This document shows, piece by piece, positions 37,101 to 45,786 of a stretch of DNA of 64,000 bases. The stretch lies in NCBI GenBank assembly GCA_013339765.2, contig CM023457.1:53283745-53347744 (forward strand), read 5' to 3'. The position numbers and the translations under genes are program-made. Source of the stretch: Haemaphysalis longicornis (Eukaryota > Arthropoda > Arachnida > Ixodida > Ixodidae). Below the pieces are notes generated by a model. That model was not told where the DNA came from and ran no database searches. It saw only the letters and a list, made by a program, of their open reading frames with translations. How positions within the stretch are numbered: the stretch's first letter is position 1; every line of letters begins with the position of its first letter.

Positions 37101-40100
37101 ATAATAATAATAATAATAAACAGGCAACGATGCAGGGGATAGGAAACCAGTGGCAATTACAGCAATCCAGGAAATTTATTTCCCCCAAATGTCGCTCTGT
37201 ATTTCTCTTGCGTGCCCAGGGCTGGTCACAATGCATTTTGGTGACCAGGATAAGAAAATGCCCTGCAGACAAGCCACTGACCCCGCCACTTTGAAAACTT
37301 TCCGTGCCATTTCGGGGCAACGTTCTCATCATCGTCATTGGCGTAATTGAGATGGATAATGCGTAGAACTGCGAGACGTCAGAGATCAAGAGTGCAAACA
37401 AGCGGTGAAAAGGACGTGAGGGGGACCCCTCCGTACCTCGGTGCTGGACCCCCTTGGTGCAGCGGCAGCCATGCCAGCCCTTCTGGTCCCTGCTCTGGGT
37501 GGTCAGGCCGTCCGGACTCACGGCTGCAACGAGGAATTCATACCACCAGCGGCATTAAAACCCTGATGCGCGGCCTCTTTCAAGGTCAGAACACTGCGCC
37601 GGGAATTCAGGCGTGTACAAATACAGCGTTTATCGCTCTTTGATTCACCTTTGATTTAATAAGAATTTAATAAGATTTAATGTTGTTCAACAGACCCATT
37701 CCTCAACCTGCCACAGTTGAGTGCAGATTAATCTTTGCAATTTGCGCACTGTTCAGCTTAGTTTTTTTTGGGCAGAGCTCACATAAGTGCTAGGCAGTTG
37801 TTATTTTGTTTTTGCTAACAGCTGTACAGTACGTGCAAAGTGAAACAAAAACAGCCATTGTACAAGCGTGCAGTTATGTTATATACGCAATGATGTGTGG
37901 CACATCCTCCATCTGCTGAAATGAGTAATGTCGCCACCAGTGTCAAGTAACTGATTTGCTGCTTCCAGAAAACACAGAAAAAATAAGATGGTTCTTAGTG
38001 TGTTTTCCTCTCTTGTATTTGTGCACCCATTATGGCCAAGCACATCATTATTGGAGATAAATATGCAGCTATTAAATAAATCGCAGCCATAAAAAAATTA
38101 TTATTCATCTCCTACAGCTAAAAAAAAACACATCAGCCAAGCTTTTGTGTAGGACGCAACAGCAGAAATTCGGTAGAATGCCACTTATACCGCTAGAATA
38201 TATTACATGGACTTCATGATAATTAAGACTACATATAAATGATAACAACCCTGCTACAGTTAATTGGTTAGTCCTTAAGCGGCTGGTCAGCTATTTTCAC
38301 ACAGATATCGCAGCCACAAATAGGCACAGTCAAACCCCACCAAAAAAAGACAAAGTGTCTCACCTAATGCATCACCCCTGTCGAAGAAACTCATGGCCCA
38401 CTTGGTAGCTGTAGATGAAAGAAAAGTAAAAAAAAAAAGGTGAGACATAAACAGCAAACACAGGTCTTGCTTTATGTACTGGTACAGAAAATGTGCATCT
38501 TAGTTCACTTTTCTCAAATGTGCAGGCAATAGAATAAAGCTCACATGAATAATTGGAACACATCAGGACAATGGACAAGCCAGGCATGCACGGATGGCAA
38601 TACTGTCTTGTCCTCCATACCTAGCGAAATCGCACCTACTGTAGATATATCCTCTGTAATTTTTTATCTATGCTTACGCCTTGTCCGAGCCTAATTTGAT
38701 TTCGCACGTTCCCCCATGTTTCTTGGCAGCACTGCCTTTACCAGGCCGCAATGCTGGACTCAAATTTGCTGTTTATCATGTAATAATGCCCTATTTGTAT
38801 TACAATATGCACTTCAGAGGGCTGACTAAACAACAAAAAGTGTTGACGTATATGAAAGTTATAGGTCTGAGGGAAGTTTTTCACTTTGGCTCCATAAAAG
38901 GTAAGACTGGGCAATACCAAGGAGCTAAGTTGTGCCTTTGTTCGGCCCCAGTCTGTGCAATTGTCCCATTACTGTAATCCTTCCCGGTGAAATGAAGTGG
39001 AGCTCCATGGAATTTCGGCAAGATTTGCACAGCAACGCAAATAGAACGAAACCATTCAGTTCCCCGGCTCCCCTTCACGTGACCATTCTTGTAACTTCGC
39101 TTCACTAAGTGCTCACTACTTCTCCCATTGCAAACCAAGTCAACCGGAGGCCTCCAAATCTGCTTGCGAGAGGAGCCCCTATCGTGGTCATGTGATACAA
39201 TGCTCAGCCAGCTTTCTTTTTCTTGCTGTACTTCAATTGCGCACAAAAGTAACGAAGGCTGTACTGCTGTGTAAGCACTCCCTCCCTCACACTTACTTGC
39301 ACTTCCTTGGGTAAGACAACGGTTTACGTGAAACCGCAATCGCAGTGGCAATGCCCTAAGATTTGGTACAGAGGGAAAAATCCTTGTTTTTTTGAATCCA
39401 GTATAAATTTGTGACTTCTTCTTAATAAAGTTTGTTGAAAGAGCGCTCTGTCTTGTGTCGTCTCTCTCCAGTCTTCATTACTTTTGTGCACAATTGAAGT
39501 ACAGCATGGATTACCAACCTGCCCAAACCTACAGCCTACTAAGCTACATTTCTTTTTCTTCCCTGTAGGCATGGCACTTCCACTGACCTCTGCCCACTGA
39601 ATAAACAATTACCATCCTTTACCCCGTTTTAAACACCACCCCAGGTTTAAAATTGAACCCATAAACTGCCTAACGTGCAGTACTTTAAATTAAGCTGACT
39701 ACTATTACACAAATAGTTTACGCCCACGCCATATGAGGTTAGGTTGCGCTGCAATTTGTGACATCGCTGTATCAGGTCCAGCCGACCGCAGTCCCACGCA
39801 GCAGAACAGCGACTCACAGGCGGGGCTGGGTTTGGCTCCTCCGGCCCCTTTCTTGCCCTTGCCCTTTCCCAGCTCGTCGTCCTTGAGCGCCTCCCACACA
39901 ATCTGCAGGATGGGAGGCAGAACGCGCCCGTTTTTCCGCTGCCCGTCTCGGCCGCCTGTAACGAGAAGAACACGCGACGATACATGTCAGTGGTCATAAC
40001 CGGCAGCTCAGTGTGGCACATATTCCAAGCTTTACTGTCCTAGAACACAATGCATGCCTGGCTCTTAGGATACAGGTGCCGTCAGAAGTAATTGTAGCAC

Positions 40101-41817
40101 GGAGATGGTGGCCGAACGTATCGGAGCGCCGCATAGCTGCACCAGCGGTAAACGAAAGGACGAGAACACGCATGCGCGGCCTGTCCGACGGTGATAGCCC
40201 ATCTATACCTCGCAAACCACTTCCTTTAACCTAGCTTCAAACAGTGTTCGCAGTATACTGGTCTCGGCGATGGCGCTGATAGCGCACACCCCTAAAAATA
40301 CTTGAAAGAAAAACTGTCAATGCAGATTCTTGTGATAGCACACCGTTTATCCCGGCACCTCGCGTGTGCTGAAAGTGCTGCCAGAGACGTTGGGAGAATT
40401 GCGCTCTGCTATCAGCGCCATCGGCCGAGACCAGTATGCTGCGAAAAATGTTCGAAGCTAGGTTACAAGGAAGCTGGTTTGCAAGGTATAGATGGGCTAT
40501 CGCCGTCGGCAGGTGCGCATGTGTGTTCTAGTCCTTTCGTTTACCACCGGTGCAGCTACACGGCGCTCCGATACGGTTCGGCCACAGCTACCGTGCTCCA
40601 ATTACTTCTGACGGCACCTGTACATGCACAGAGAGTTTGGCCCGGCTTAAACTAAAAGTAACTCAATATGCTCCTATGTACGGGGCATATACAGTAACGC
40701 TAGCTTAAATTAGACACAACAAGTAGCCCCAAGGAAGGTCCCATTATAGAAATTCTATTTGCCAAGAAGTTATTTCAACGTTACAAACAATAAAAGCCCC
40801 CCCAAATGTTTTGGCTCATTGACACTAAATATGCAGGCCTAATGCGCTGCTAAATGGTGGAAAATTTTCTCAGGACAGAAAGCAATTCACGGAGAACTCC
40901 TTACCATGAGCACGTCGCCGCCGCCAAGAATGAGAGGCACGGCTTCAGCTTGCACGTCCGTAGGAAGGCTGCAACGATACAACAAAAAGAAATTTGAAGG
41001 CTCGTAAAACCGGCAACAGCTTTGTAAGTGGGTAAACGGGCTTTTAATTAAGGTACCGTTACCCTGCGGCTTGCGTACGTGGTTGTCTGGCCAAGTAACA
41101 CAGCCTTTCAATCGCTGAGCATGTATTTAGAACGTGCCCTAAACACTACTTGTCCGAACAGAACACGGACCATTTTTTTTTAATTGGAAGTGAACATCAA
41201 CTAACACACAGGTGCCGAAATACGAGAATATCTGCTTGGCTATCAGCTCAAGCTTTCGGAAAGCCCGAACACACCATCGATGAACGGGCCTTATTAGCTG
41301 TTACTCGTAACAAAAACAAACGAACAAGAAAACTCACGTCCATTCCATATCCTCGACCGCTTGCGCGATCTCGGGAAGAACGCCCATCTCTGCAAGAGAA
41401 CAGACGGCGATTTTACGACCGGCTAGGTTGGGTTAGGTTATGTTATGTGAGGTTGGGTTGGATTCGGTTACGTTGACAGCCGCTCCCAGAAAGGCCGGCC
41501 GGCCCTTCTTATTGCAGTTTCAAACATCGACAAGGAACGCACACAAGCCTCGAATTTCATTTAAAGGAGATTAAAATAAGTATATCGAACATCATAGCGA
41601 TTCAGGCAATATCGTAAATGTTACTAAATAGACACTCGTCGAAAACCCAAGCCGCCAGCGTGGTGCTGAGACGGCACTGCGAAGCATGGCTGAAAACGAG
41701 AGCTGCGCGATACAGTTAGTTCAACGACTAGGTATAAGATGTGAGAACGTCAAATAATTTCATTTTACGTGCTAACTTCGCTCAATTATTTGAAAAATTA
41801 CCTTCGAACGCCGTCAT
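1166..41817 (-). CDS. DDX1: ATP-dependent RNA helicase DDX1, 29 coding exons
   Basis: DEAD-box RNA helicase with a SPRY domain inserted between Walker A and the rest of the helicase core. In animals DDX1 works with the RTCB tRNA-ligase complex and in RNA transport and RNA-DNA hybrid unwinding. The joined exons give about 742 residues, close to the 740 of human DDX1. The start (MTAFEEMGVLPEIAQAV) and end (YLKDQSFLR then TAG at 1166-1168) align with the family. Seen: Walker A GSGKTGAF (about residues 49-56), DEAD (about 373-376, split between exons 17 and 18), SAT, CTDVAARGID and HRIGRVGR. All introns are GT-AG except the acceptor of exon 8. Exons 4, 16 and 22 each need one extra base to stay in frame. 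Exon coordinates are given in the block entries below. An AATAAA signal lies 116 bases after the stop. Identity is secure; individual splice sites were placed by eye. Confidence 0.97.
1852..4105 (+). mobile_element. Tigger/pogo-type DNA transposon with TA target duplications
   Basis: A 2.25-kb element in DDX1 intron 28, with inverted ends that begin CCGTATTTACTCGCATAAT on the left and CCGTATTTACTTGCATAAT on the right (read inward), flanked by TA at 1850-1851 and 4106-4107. Both ends continue into a GGCGCAC motif. It carries a pogo/Tigger transposase (next entry). Inside DDX1 it lies opposite to the gene. Full-length structure with closely matching ends suggests a fairly recent insertion. Confidence 0.9.
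2503..3748 (+). pseudogene. Tigger/pogo transposase (DDE_1 family), frameshifted
   Basis: The start MGKYVSYTAGFKLKAVQYAL is a CENP-B/Tigger-like helix-turn-helix. The middle contains HIRDLRQDCCAVSLDIVQTE and GWTTRFMGRHGLTLRRRTTL. The DDE_1 catalytic core has D in NADHTP (about 3010), a second D in a LDSFRGH-type block (about 3325) and a third in QPLDVSLNKPFKD (about 3430). It ends in an acidic tail (DSDSDSE, then TAG at 3746-3748). The frame changes repeatedly, first around 2570 and again near 2680, 3140, 3290 and 3540. Several breaks could be assembly indels, as in the host genes, but their number argues for a dead copy. Confidence 0.85.
4226..4800. mobile_element. TTAA-flanked MITE (piggyBac-like target), 575 bp
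   Basis: Inverted ends AGGGACCCCGAAAAGCTTTG (left) and AGGGACCCAGAAAAGCCTTC (right, read inward), each bordered by TTAA (4222-4225 and 4801-4804). No transposase. The TTAA duplication is typical of piggyBac-type transposition; assignment rests on that alone. Intron 28 of DDX1. Confidence 0.7.
5437..5687 (+). mobile_element. tRNA-derived SINE with 10-bp target duplication
   Basis: The head has pol III box A (TGGCTCAGTGG, 5451-5461) and box B (GGTTCGATTCC, 5495-5505). The body carries a TCTGATGGAGGCG block, a GCGCACGTTTAAAGATTCCC block and CCCTCCACTAGGGCGC, ending in an AT-rich tail. Perfect direct repeats AAGGTGATAA at 5427-5436 and 5688-5697 mark the insertion, as expected for LINE-assisted retroposition. 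Probably of the Ruka-like tick SINE group. Confidence 0.85.
11091..11420 (+). mobile_element. tRNA-derived SINE, same family
   Basis: Box A (GGCTCAGTGGCTAAGGCG, about 11101-11118) and box B (TGTTCGATTCC, about 11146-11156) are followed by the family's body: TCTGATGGAGGCGG, an ACGTTAAAGATCCCCAG block near 11261-11277 and GGAGCCCTCCACTCC near 11298-11312. I see no clear target duplication; the right end is approximate. DDX1 intron 22. Confidence 0.75.
11546..11568 (+). repeat. (CAAT)n short tandem repeat
   Basis: Five CAAT units near 11548. The same motif forms the tail of the Ruka-like SINEs, so this may be the tail of a decayed copy. Confidence 0.6.
12518..12645 (-). repeat. Dispersed repeat X, copy 1
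   Basis: About 128 bp with blocks ACTGAGAGGGCGTTGCGGTC, GGCCCTGGACGGCAGACTAG and CCGAATT. Similar order of blocks at 56894-57023 and, inverted, at 56145-56230. Lies just past the donor of DDX1 exon 22. Nature unknown. Confidence 0.5.
12987..13407. mobile_element. Tc1/mariner-like MITE with internal hairpin, 421 bp
   Basis: Inverted ends AGGGTGGTGCGACGATAATT... match over about 40 bp, with TA at 12985-12986 and 13408-13409; the right end reads CAGGGTGG inward and the left end has T for the first C. Inside is a second hairpin: 18-bp perfect stem TAGCAGACGATCAGAAAA (13058-13075 with 13088-13105) extended by GCCAAATG/CATTTGGC (13047-13054 with 13109-13116). DDX1 intron 21. Confidence 0.8.
15251..15344. 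repeat. 94-bp imperfect hairpin element
   Basis: Starts GTTAGCGCTGAAAGACGGGA; the reverse complement of the right end starts GTTAGCACTGCAAGACGGGA. Arms are about 38 bp with several mismatches. DDX1 intron 20. Either a tiny MITE or a repeat fragment. Confidence 0.55.
15563..15655. repeat. 93-bp imperfect hairpin element
   Basis: Starts TCAAGACTTCTAAATGAGAA; the reverse complement of the right end starts TCAAGACTTTTAAGCGCGAA, and both share AAAATATTTGGA. It lies 219 bases from the 15251-15344 hairpin in DDX1 intron 20. Confidence 0.55.
17140..18151. mobile_element. hAT-like non-autonomous element, 1012 bp, 8-bp target duplication
   Basis: Ends are CATAGATTTTCATACAATA (left) and CATAGAGTTTCTTTCATGCA (right, read inward), both continuing into an ACTAGAG / GGCGCT block. 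Perfect direct repeats GTGTTCGA flank it at 17132-17139 and 18152-18159. Eight-base duplications fit hAT (also P or Merlin) elements. No transposase frame. Contains a perfect 28-bp palindrome at 17527-17554. DDX1 intron 19. Confidence 0.8.
17527..17554. repeat. Perfect 28-bp palindrome
   Basis: CTGCCGAATGAGCA followed directly by its reverse complement, no spacer, in the middle of the 1012-bp hAT-like element. Confidence 0.9.
18354..18374 (+). repeat. (GCAC)n microsatellite
   Basis: About five GCAC units in DDX1 intron 19, about 50 bases beyond the exon 19 donor. Confidence 0.8.
18819..18838 (+). repeat. (AC)n microsatellite
   Basis: About ten AC units in DDX1 intron 18. Confidence 0.85.
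20415..20586. mobile_element. TA-flanked MITE, 172 bp (family A, copy 1)
   Basis: Ends CCATATTTATTCAAATATAA and CCATATTTATTCGATTATAA (read inward), both continuing AGGCG; TA at 20413-20414 and 20587-20588. Central block CCAAAATCCATAGTCTCAAA is shared with the copy at 61330-61496. DDX1 intron 17. Confidence 0.8.
21007..21194. mobile_element. Small inverted-repeat element, 188 bp
   Basis: Ends CAGTAAAAAGCCTCGTTACA and CAGTAAAATCTCGTTACAAG (read inward) both lead into CAAGAGACACT. TA follows the right end (21195-21196) but not the left, which is probably mutated. CAGT...ACTG ends with TA fit pogo-type MITEs. DDX1 intron 16. Confidence 0.6.
21205..21345 (-). mobile_element. 5'-truncated SINE, same family
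   Basis: Read on the minus strand, the body blocks GATCCCCAGGTGGTCC and GGAGCCCTCCACTACGG are followed by a (CAAT)n tail that reads TTGATTGATTG on the plus strand near 21204-21216. The tRNA head is absent. DDX1 intron 16, next to a small MITE. Confidence 0.7.
28434..28456 (+). repeat. Poly-G run of about 23 bases
   Basis: Uninterrupted G tract in DDX1 intron 9. Length is unreliable in most sequencing methods. Confidence 0.85.
28997..29092 (+). repeat. Purine-rich (GGGAA)n/(GA)n tract
   Basis: Nearly pure purine strand of about 95 bases in DDX1 intron 8, starting about 70 bases upstream of exon 9 on the gene's strand, where it reads as a (CT)n pyrimidine tract. Confidence 0.85.
31020..31302. 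mobile_element. Partial TTAA MITE, same family as 49489-50001
   Basis: The right end TTTTGTCTTCATGGCTCCT followed by TTAA (31303-31306) and an interior CGCCAATCAC...GACATCAT...GTTGCGGGAA block match the right half of the VAMP7-intron element. I do not find the left end, so the copy is truncated or too diverged; the left limit is approximate. Confidence 0.5.
31697..31899 (-). mobile_element. tRNA-derived SINE with 12-bp target duplication
   Basis: Perfect direct repeats GCCAAATTTTAG at 31685-31696 and 31900-31911 border a diverged SINE. On the minus strand it opens with CACAGTGGCTAAGGCGTTG (box A region) and continues into GTCTGATGGAGGC and a degraded body with CCGTAGTTCTTCGCTGCGGTG. DDX1 intron 7. 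Divergence suggests an older copy even though the duplication is intact. Confidence 0.75.
33480..36431 (+). mobile_element. 5'-truncated non-LTR retrotransposon (Jockey/CR1 group)
   Basis: About 2.95 kb in DDX1 intron 6, opposite to the gene. It starts within the endonuclease (LNVNCRSIVNKV, ILTETWL) and continues through GDFNLPDVDW and LDHSAVILEL, then reverse transcriptase with KKAPGPDDIPN, NYRPISL, FMDFQKAFDKV, SGVPQGSVLGPLLFLLFVND and YADDCVIY, then the thumb region and a 3' tail of AATAAATAAATAAAAAAATA at about 36408-36431. No ORF1 is seen. The frame changes several times (near 33753, 34230, 34450, 35010, 35690, 35950). Some breaks may be consensus errors, but the number suggests a dead copy. 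Clade call is by motif only. Confidence 0.85.
37088..37120 (+). repeat. (TAA)n microsatellite
   Basis: About ten TAA units in DDX1 intron 6 following an A run; could be the tail of a decayed retroelement. Confidence 0.8.
39818..41817 (-). other. DDX1: DDX1 exons 1-4: N-terminus and Walker A
   Basis: Coding exons on the minus strand: 1, 41802-41817 (16 nt, ATG at 41815-41817); 2, 41338-41389; 3, 40905-40968; 4, 39818-39955. Exon 3 encodes LPTDVQAEAVPLILGGGDVLM. Exon 4 opens with AAETGSGKTGAF, the phosphate-binding loop, followed by a basic, Gly/Lys-rich linker that leads into the SPRY domain. Exon 4 has lost one base in the GGG run at 39912-39914. With that base the reading is AFCLPILQIVWEALKDDEL, which matches the family; without it the frame goes off. 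The 16-nt first coding exon is short but has a clean GTAAT donor, and the phase joins correctly to exon 2 (GAA G / AG ATG). Confidence 0.93.
40073..40620. mobile_element. Foldback/MITE with about 220-bp inverted arms, TA-flanked
   Basis: The two arms (about 40073-40292 and 40395-40620) are diverged reverse complements, starting CAGGTGCCGTCAGAAGTAAT on the outside and meeting around a roughly 100-bp centre. TA lies on both sides (40071-40072, 40621-40622). No transposase. DDX1 intron 3. TA and CAGG-type ends suggest a Tc1/mariner relative. Confidence 0.75.
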
Positions 41818-44800
41818 AATTCGCTTTGAGGCACGCTTGCGTGCGAATGCAAAAACGAAAACAATACGGCGTCGGATTGTCTTGGATGTTTTGTAGGCTA
41901 GTGCAAATTTTTGGCTTGCTAAAGTAGCCACAGTTAAAGCATTGGTTAAAGCCTACAAAAAATAAAGCAATAATTCCTTTAAAAATTTTAGTTTTTGTTT
42001 TAACGCTATTTACTTTGCGTTCAGAAAAGCTACGCAGCAAAAAAACCGTGACTCATCCGAAGTTCCCAGTGATCGGGCCTGATGAGGCCGTCGTCATCAA
42101 CACTGTCCACAGAAGAAGTTTCGTGTTTCTGTTGTGTGGCGATAAAATGCCGAGATTCTGCGATCGCTAGTGCGCATTCACGTGATGCTCCTGGCCTGCG
42201 ATACGCGGTCACTTGTGCCACTTGTGCTGAAAACGTGTTTGGTGCTTTGAACCGGCATCGTCGAGCCGACAAGGCCCCTTGCCGCCCTCCGCGCGCAGGT
42301 GAGTGACTCCCCGTCATGCGTACACATCAGGCAACATAACAACTGTACGCCACCACCCTTTTCCAAGTGCGCAGCACGTTCCGTGTGTTTTATCACCACT
42401 GCCACCGCCGCGACCTCGGGGGAAAGTGTCCGACTGCCTTTGGCGGAACCAGGTGACGTTCGAGAACGCTCCGCGAAACGTTTACGCGTCATAGCAAAAT
42501 TGCTACGGAAGCACTTTCCATGCTGTGTTACGATACTGTTGTTCAGTGTGTGCCCGTTTGTTCGAAAGGTTCTAGTGCAAAGGTTAGTTCAGCTAGCGAC
42601 CTAGACCTAAAAACGGCCCGAATAATCCGATGGGGGTGTGCCATTGTTGGTGCCGGACAATAGCAGTGCTTTCAACTTTCTCTTCGGTGATCAGTCACCA
42701 GAAAGTCTGTAGACTGCAATGAATCCCCCCCTCGCCCTTTATGTTAGATGACAGGCAAGTCTCGGTGTGTTACGAAACGTTGCGCCAGTTTGTCATCAGC
42801 TTTTGTCATCATGCGGCACTGCTGCCCGAGTTTGTTGGTTCCGCCCAAACTTCGTTCCTTTGTATTTATTTTAGGAGCAAACAGGTGTGGAGGCGTTGTA
42901 AAAATTGCTTGCATTTCACGTCTAATGCCAGCATGCATCACCGATGGTCAGAACGCCTGAATCAAATTTCCGTGCGCGGAATTCTTTGTTTCGACCGACA
43001 GAGAGGCGTGCCAGTTAATTGACGCACCTGTTGCGAATCCGCGGGGCCAAAGTAAATTTATCTCTTGTGGTGGCCCCGCGTCAGTTTATCGTGTCACTCT
43101 CACATAGCAGTGACGCATGAGTTGTCATGGGCGCGTTCATGATAAGGTCGTCCTCGGCTTCGTAACCACTCGCATACGGTCGACTCTCTCTTATATGCAG
43201 CTGCCTGTTTTTCCAGCGTACAACTGCTTAAGCGATGGCCAAGGTAATGGCTGCTGTCGCAAGCACGTTTTTTCTGTGTTCGCAATACTTGCAATTTGAC
43301 AACATCTCGGTTCTAAAATTTCTGCTGTCATGTTTGTCTTCAAACTTGAGTGTGACGCATGGCTGTAGGAGCAGCTGCATTACAAGTTCCTTGAAGTCTA
43401 CTATAATTATTTGAAGAAGAAATTTAGGAATGATGTTGACTTGAGTGTCTAGTACTGTTAATGACAACGCACATGGCATACGCAAGTCCAGAAAACTTCA
43501 AAAATTTCTAACATTACTACACACTTATCTTTGCTTGGAAGCTTAACGTTTATCCAAGACGAAACTTGCTGCAACAATCTTGGCAGCGCAAGGGTTTTTC
43601 CTTGCTGATATGAACACGTGGTTGTGATGTTTCAGCGATTCATTGAGGCAGCGCCCAGCTTGGGCTTTGTATTCTCGATTGCGAGATAATAGAACAGTGC
43701 AGACAACAGTTTCGACGACCACTGCAAAACATTTTTCTGTCAAGCTTTGCTTCTGTCTGCGAGAAATGGCGTTCTTGCAGGTCACCGACAGGTTATCTTG
43801 TGAAGGAAAAATTTCAGGGTTAATTCCTACTCCGAAGAAATTCGTACAGACACTGAATGTGGTGGCAGAGGCGTGCTTATAGGGATGTGAACACATGTAC
43901 ACACACACTCTCCTTCAATCTCGTTTTTGTGGGAGTGAGGAGTGGATAATGCGACTCTGCCCCTTTTGGAGGGAGATCTTGATTGGAGTCTTTATTCCGC
44001 TGAATGTCTCATCACCATTCTTGAGAGGAGTGGGATCAGTGATGCTGCTCCCCAAAGGTGTGTCCTTCCATACTGCTGTTTGCTAGTCCACCACTCTGGA
44101 AGTCCTTGTAATCGGAGCCGGTCTATAATTCCCAATACCATCGCTCCCATTTGGTGAAAGTGTCTCCAATTGCCATCCTCAACAACTGCACAATTTTACA
44201 ATGGAACACCCAGACCTTGTGATTGAAGCATGCCGATTTTCATCAACTTGTAGAATCGCATAGATCCCTGCTTATCATAATATCACAATCCCACCTTGGA
44301 GGTCACTTTCGGCTTAAAAAGTATTTCCGTGATTCACACCACTTGACTGTAGTGAGTCGGCCATTTATAGGTGTCCGATTTATAGGCAGGCTAGTAAAAC
44401 GCGAGGATGTGGGAGGCATTATTTAGTAAAGTTAAGCTGACGACGGTGGCGTAACTGTTGCACAACATTAGATGCCCGCCAGGCCCCTATCTCGTTTATG
44501 GCGTGCAATTAGCGCAACAACCACTAGTGAAACCAATTCCGGGCGGTGTCTTTGCATGAGGGCATTTCCCAGAGAGAAGCGGCTGCTGGAGAGTTGTGCT
44601 TGCCCCTGTTTACCATTTGCGTTCCTCGGGCGTCGCCACAATAATGCTTTGCCAGTGTGGCTCCATGTAGCAGGAAAAAATTGTCGGGGCATACGTGCAT
44701 CAACATTTCTGAAGGGTCACCATGTGCCGGTATGGTTGCAAGGGCTGGCTGTCTGCCCTTGGATGCTCAACTTCAGGAAACGTTTTGAAGTTACTTGCAG

Positions 44801-45714
44801 ATATCTTGGCCCGTATTGTACAGCACAGCAAGAATCCCAGTTTCGCAGTGACATCTACAAATGTTCCCATAGCCTCCCAAATGCTGCACACCATGCCGTC
44901 TGATTTTCCACCCTCGATTCCCTCGCCCCTGGTACATAAAAATGAGCATACCTGCAGCCATAAAGAAAGCCCAAGCTAGTTAGTAGGCCTAGTTGCATAC
45001 TTCAGGCAGTGCTGACATGACAGTCAGCACTTCAGTGATAGCTGGCATGGTAGTCGGATTGTTGATAGTCGGCGCCTGTTTCGGCCTTCTTTCTTTGTCC
45101 CCGTTGTGTTAGTGCTGTTTGAAGTATGAACATATCTGGAATTTGCCCCCTTTATAAGGAAATGTCAGGACTTTGAATGAAACTGCCCATGGTCTCTTCC
45201 TGAAAACCAGCGCTCTTTCTCGCACCGTCTAGGTCCTGGTCTGAGAATAGGCCACCAGTTCCAATTCCGGTCGGCTAGACTCCATATGATTAGTGGCATC
45301 TTAACGCCGTGCTCGCAAGTAGGTACCGGTGCCATGTTGGCCAGGCCACGGACCTATACTTCGACTACGGAGCATTTACAGGAATAGTTCAGCGTTTCTT
45401 GCTAGTATTTGGCATATAATGAAGCAAGCAGCCTTGCACAAGTGTTTAGGGCTTCAGCTATGGTCATGTACCGTTGAAAGCCTTTCTTTGACTGTGGTCG
45501 TTATCCTTACCTTGGCGGAAGGAGCTAGCCACCCGATTTGATTACCTGAAAGTAAAAATTAAGACAAATTAAGATCAAGTCGTCATTCTGTTAGGTCATC
45601 CGGACTTTTCACGTCACTCACTCGTAGCTTTTTCTAACACTAAAGTGTTTTATGCCGGGGTACACACGGACGTCATGTCCGTCACAAAATGACATCGCCA
45701 GAAAAAGTTCCGTT
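41818..45714. other. Intergenic, DDX1-VAMP7 interval, left part
   Basis: Upstream of both divergent genes. The first 200-300 bases before the DDX1 start should hold its promoter; no TATA box is evident. At 42180-42300 a short open stretch on the plus strand with two Cys and a His ends in CGCGCAG/GTGAGT, a good donor; I cannot assign it. On the minus strand 43543-43908 is open for 121 codons without a recognised domain. A non-LTR remnant lies at 44195-44350. Nothing else is identified. Confidence 0.4.
44195..44350 (+). pseudogene. Degenerate non-LTR endonuclease remnant
   Basis: Conceptual translation gives ILQWNTQTL, a stop, then LKHADFHQLVESHRSLLIII and SQSHLGGHFRLKKY, which resembles the start of an R1/I-type endonuclease (the usual pattern is ILQWN, about 20 residues, then ALQET). 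One in-frame stop and loss of the LQET glutamate show it is dead. Short, so tentative. Confidence 0.4.
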
Positions 45715-45786
45715 GGAGCAGCAGCGCTAGGACTCGAGCCCACGATTGGTCTGGTCACAACGGGAGGTGTGTAACGCTGTGCCAAC

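Larger units (their letters stand above)
26364..38408 (-). other. DDX1: DDX1 exons 5-11: SPRY domain
   Basis: Coding exons on the minus strand: 5, 38364-38408 (45 nt); 6, 37437-37523; 7, 32059-32142; 8, 29576-29652; 9, 28854-28926; 10, 28219-28295; 11, 26364-26417. They encode the SPRY domain: KGWHGCRCTKG in exon 6, GLCRVGWS in exon 7, FGFGGTGKKS in exon 8, IGCFLDLDAGSIKFSKN in exon 9, PIFPAVVLK in exon 10 and EFNFG in exon 11. Every junction keeps phase. The acceptor of exon 8 reads cgcccg/GTACGG instead of an AG; a pyrimidine-rich tract precedes it, so a lost A is likely. Intron 6 (32143-37436, 5.3 kb) holds the non-LTR retrotransposon, intron 7 a SINE, intron 9 a poly-G run. Confidence 0.92.

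Noticed and set aside
37088..37120. CRISPR-like or tandem array
   Set aside because: Simple trinucleotide repeat in animal DNA; there are no spacers.
41427..41466. GGTTAGGTTATGTTATG-type stretch resembling arthropod telomere repeats (TTAGG)
   Set aside because: Only one or two exact TTAGG units in an irregular G/T stretch inside a DDX1 intron; such GGTTAGGTTA stretches can arise by chance.
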